Source of the DNA: a bacterium | GTDB lineage: Bacteria > Patescibacteriota > Patescibacteriia > Patescibacteriales > JAKAJF01 | Assembly: GCA_021813875.1 (NCBI GenBank) | Contig: JAKAJF010000032.1 | Span: 1-8,883 of the forward strand | DNA length: 8,883 nucleotides | Direction of reading: 5' to 3' | In this document: piece after piece, positions 7,729-8,883 of the stretch | How the letters are laid out: each line of letters begins with the position of its first letter | How positions within the stretch are numbered: position 1 is the stretch's first letter | Position numbers and translations under genes: made by a program | Notes under the pieces: model-generated | Databases searched by the model: none | Told to the model about the DNA's origin: nothing | What the model saw: the letters and a program-made list of their open reading frames with translations, nothing else

Positions 7729-7736
7729 AAAGGAGG
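7729..7736 (+). promoter_or_regulatory. Strong Shine-Dalgarno of the orphan gene
   Basis: AAAGGAGG ends 7 bases before ATG 7744, which is ideal spacing and fixes the start. The 30 bases before it (7699-7728) are A/C-rich with few G or T, so they should be single-stranded and leave the site open to ribosomes. None of the minus-strand genes here has a comparable site. Confidence 0.9.
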
Positions 7737-7743
7737 CAGTAAA

Positions 7744-8361
7744 ATGGAGGCGACGGTGGAAAAGAAAGACATGCAGAAGAGGCAGGGCGCGTTCGGGATG
7801 AAACCGAGGACAGTGCTGGTCAAGCTTTACGGCCTACAGAACTCGCTCCCCGGGGTCGAGGTAAAGAGGCGCGACCAGAAGCAGATCGAGGCCAAGCACA
7901 AGGCGACGGCGGCAGCCATCGGCGTCCAGGCCAAGGCCTACCGCCAGAACACGACGGACTCCGGGCTCCAGATCATCAAGGAGGGCTACGGGAAGGTCAC
8001 GATTGAGGAGCTCCTTGAGGGCCTCGATGAGCACGGACTGGTATTCACCGGCTGCCATTGCTACCCGAAGTGGGGCAAGAACAAGAACATGCACTACGTG
8101 CACGTCCTCGAGTTCAACGAGCTCGGCCGCGAGTACACGGACGGCGAGGGCAACAGGCAGACCTACCGGGCCAAGGCCATGCCCCAGACGGTCGCGAATC
8201 TTCTCGACCGCCGCTCCTGGACGATCAACGTCTGGGCCAACCGCAACCAGGACGAGCACGGCTCCTTCCGGCTCGACACCATCAACCTCTCGGAGGACGA
8301 GCCGACTTCGGCGAGCCACCAGAAGCTGGCAGTCGACGGCCGCACCTACCGCATGGTCTAA
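7744..8361 (+). CDS. Orphan protein of unknown function, probably highly expressed
   Basis: A 205-residue soluble protein (about 23 kDa) that I do not recognise. It has no signal peptide or membrane segment. The first 35 residues are basic. A charged, helix-prone stretch follows (about 40-68, KRRDQKQIEAKHKATAAA), then a segment with IEELLEGLDEHG (88-99). The middle holds FTGCHCYPKWGKNKN (102-116) and a His/Val strand HYVHVLEF (118-125). The C-terminal half is mixed beta with Trp and Arg residues (RRSWTINVWANRNQ). The CHC pair and nearby histidines could bind a metal, and the basic/aromatic content could suit nucleic acid, but both ideas are speculation. By hand count only 18 of 205 codons end in A or T (about 91% GC3), against about 58% GC3 in the first 50 codons of the DUF4012 gene. 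It has its own promoter, structured leader, SD and terminator and stands alone between minus-strand genes. Confidence 0.85.
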   Translation: MEATVEKKDMQKRQGAFGMKPRTVLVKLYGLQNSLPGVEVKRRDQKQIEAKHKATAAAIGVQAKAYRQNTTDSGLQIIKEGYGKVTIEELLEGLDEHGLVFTGCHCYPKWGKNKNMHYVHVLEFNELGREYTDGEGNRQTYRAKAMPQTVANLLDRRSWTINVWANRNQDEHGSFRLDTINLSEDEPTSASHQKLAVDGRTYRMV

Positions 8362-8368
8362 AAAGACC
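8355..8368 (+). other. Small hairpin spanning the stop codon of the orphan gene
   Basis: GGTCT (8355-8359) and AGACC (8364-8368) form a 5-bp stem with an AAAA loop, enclosing the TAA stop at 8359-8361. It lies just before the terminator. On the minus strand its loop is a T run. It may be incidental. Confidence 0.4.
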
Positions 8369-8376
8369 AAAACTAT

Positions 8377-8411
8377 AGCCCCAAGGCATCAACACCTCGG
8401 GGCTTTTTTTT
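8377..8411 (+). terminator. Intrinsic terminator of the orphan gene
   Basis: AGCCCC (8377-8382) pairs with GGGGCT (8399-8404). After one A-C mismatch, AGG (8384-8386) pairs with CCT (8395-8397), leaving an 8-base loop. Eight T residues (8404-8411) follow directly. In the other direction the hairpin may also stop transcripts of the convergent truD-like gene, though there the T-rich stretch is interrupted and lies several bases further on. Confidence 0.9.
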
Positions 8412-8883
8412 ATTTGAAAGTTTCTTGTTTCGAATACCAGCTATCCTTGAGGATCTCCCTGAGGCCGGAGATGTTTCCCTGCCCTAAGATTTCCTTGGAA
8501 TCGATCTGCGAGAGGTTGACCCATTCCGGGACCGGCAGGCCTTGACGGAGCTCGAAAAGATTGGAGAGGAAGGTGGTGGCGTAAGCGCCCTTGGGCAAAG
8601 CGAAGTTGATCACCACTCCCCCGTCGAAGATCTTATAATCCAGGCCGGAGAGAAAGATCCGTCCGGGCACCAATCTCTTCTTCAGCTGGATGAACCTGAA
8701 AGGCTGCAAGAATTTCTTAAAACAGACAGTGTTATCCTCGACCAGATAATTCTTATAGACCAGATAATCTTCCACGTCATTGCTCAGGAGGGTCGGGAAT
8801 TTTTCTCCGACGCAGCCCTTGGCCTTGGAGTAATCGGAAAGATATTTATTGAACAGCCAGCTCGAATAAGCATAGACCCAGAG
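8410..8883 (-). CDS. truD: TruD-like tRNA pseudouridine synthase, C-terminal part (N-terminus off the right edge)
   Basis: The frame is open from the right edge to TAA at 8412-8410, giving 157 codons. TruD makes pseudouridine 13 in tRNA. The fragment begins LWVYAYSSWLFNKYL, matching the AYQSYLFN-type motif of TruD/Pus7 proteins, and later has FALPKGAYATTFLSNLFEL (128 bases of coding around 8540-8600), matching the conserved F-x-LPxGsYAT-x-L-x-EL element near the end of the catalytic domain. The catalytic aspartate lies in the missing part. About 45 residues follow the last conserved element, ending in QETFK; this tail is longer than I expect for the family. A GTG at 8775 could look like a start, but similarity continues upstream of it, so it is internal. 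Transcription converges with the orphan gene; the two stop codons are 48 bases apart. Confidence 0.75.
   Translation of the reverse strand, partial: LWVYAYSSWLFNKYLSDYSKAKGCVGEKFPTLLSNDVEDYLVYKNYLVEDNTVCFKKFLQPFRFIQLKKRLVPGRIFLSGLDYKIFDGGVVINFALPKGAYATTFLSNLFELRQGLPVPEWVNLSQIDSKEILGQGNISGLREILKDSWYSKQETFK

Noticed and set aside
7834..8370. A 178-codon minus-strand open frame opposite the orphan gene
   Set aside because: The strong G/C third-position bias of the plus gene leaves the antisense frame free of stops. Promoter, SD and terminator all support the plus strand, and the antisense product is a Val/Leu/Ala/Asp-rich string.
8410..8775. A separate 121-aa gene starting with GTG at 8775
   Set aside because: The frame continues upstream to the window edge and that part still resembles TruD (AYSSWLFN), so the GTG is an internal valine codon.
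1..8883. Use of TGA as glycine (code 25), as in some CPR lineages
   Set aside because: No gene contains in-frame TGA, and TGA ends the DUF11-like gene exactly where tgt begins.

Overview
The window looks like a chromosomal segment from an uncultivated Candidate Phyla Radiation (Patescibacteria), probably Parcubacteria-like, bacterium of moderate-to-high GC. This is inferred from the gene families: a DUF4012 surface protein, a DUF11-like membrane-anchored protein and a Wzy/O-antigen-ligase-type membrane protein with a soluble C-terminal repeat tail often sit together in such genomes. TGA is used as a real stop and no reading frame needs recoding, so code 11 fits. No rRNA, tRNA, CRISPR array or insertion sequence was seen.

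Layout. A compact minus-strand block fills about 1-7511. In transcription order it holds a DUF4012 protein (7511-4887), a single-pass protein with tandem DUF11/Ig-like domains (4877-2919), a tRNA-guanine transglycosylase (tgt, 2922-1762, overlapping the previous stop as ATGA) and an O-antigen ligase-like polytopic membrane protein (1728 to the left edge, incomplete). The block starts from an extended -10 promoter at about 7534-7563. A second extended -10 promoter, partly inside the end of tgt, can drive the last gene. Three of the four products belong to the cell envelope; tgt is a tRNA-modification gene embedded among them.

From 7512 to 8411 lies a self-contained plus-strand unit. It has a near-perfect promoter (TTGACA, 18 nt, TGA-TATAAT), a structured 5' leader with a long hairpin, an A/C-rich linker, a consensus Shine-Dalgarno, a 205-codon gene of unknown function with extreme G/C third-position bias, and an intrinsic terminator. 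On the minus strand at the right edge (8410-8883) is the C-terminal part of a TruD-like tRNA pseudouridine synthase, whose stop codon sits in the T tract of that terminator.

The two most notable points are the transglycosylase, which keeps its catalytic aspartates but has lost all four canonical zinc ligands and has a changed substrate-pocket loop, and the isolated, apparently highly expressed orphan gene with its structured leader.
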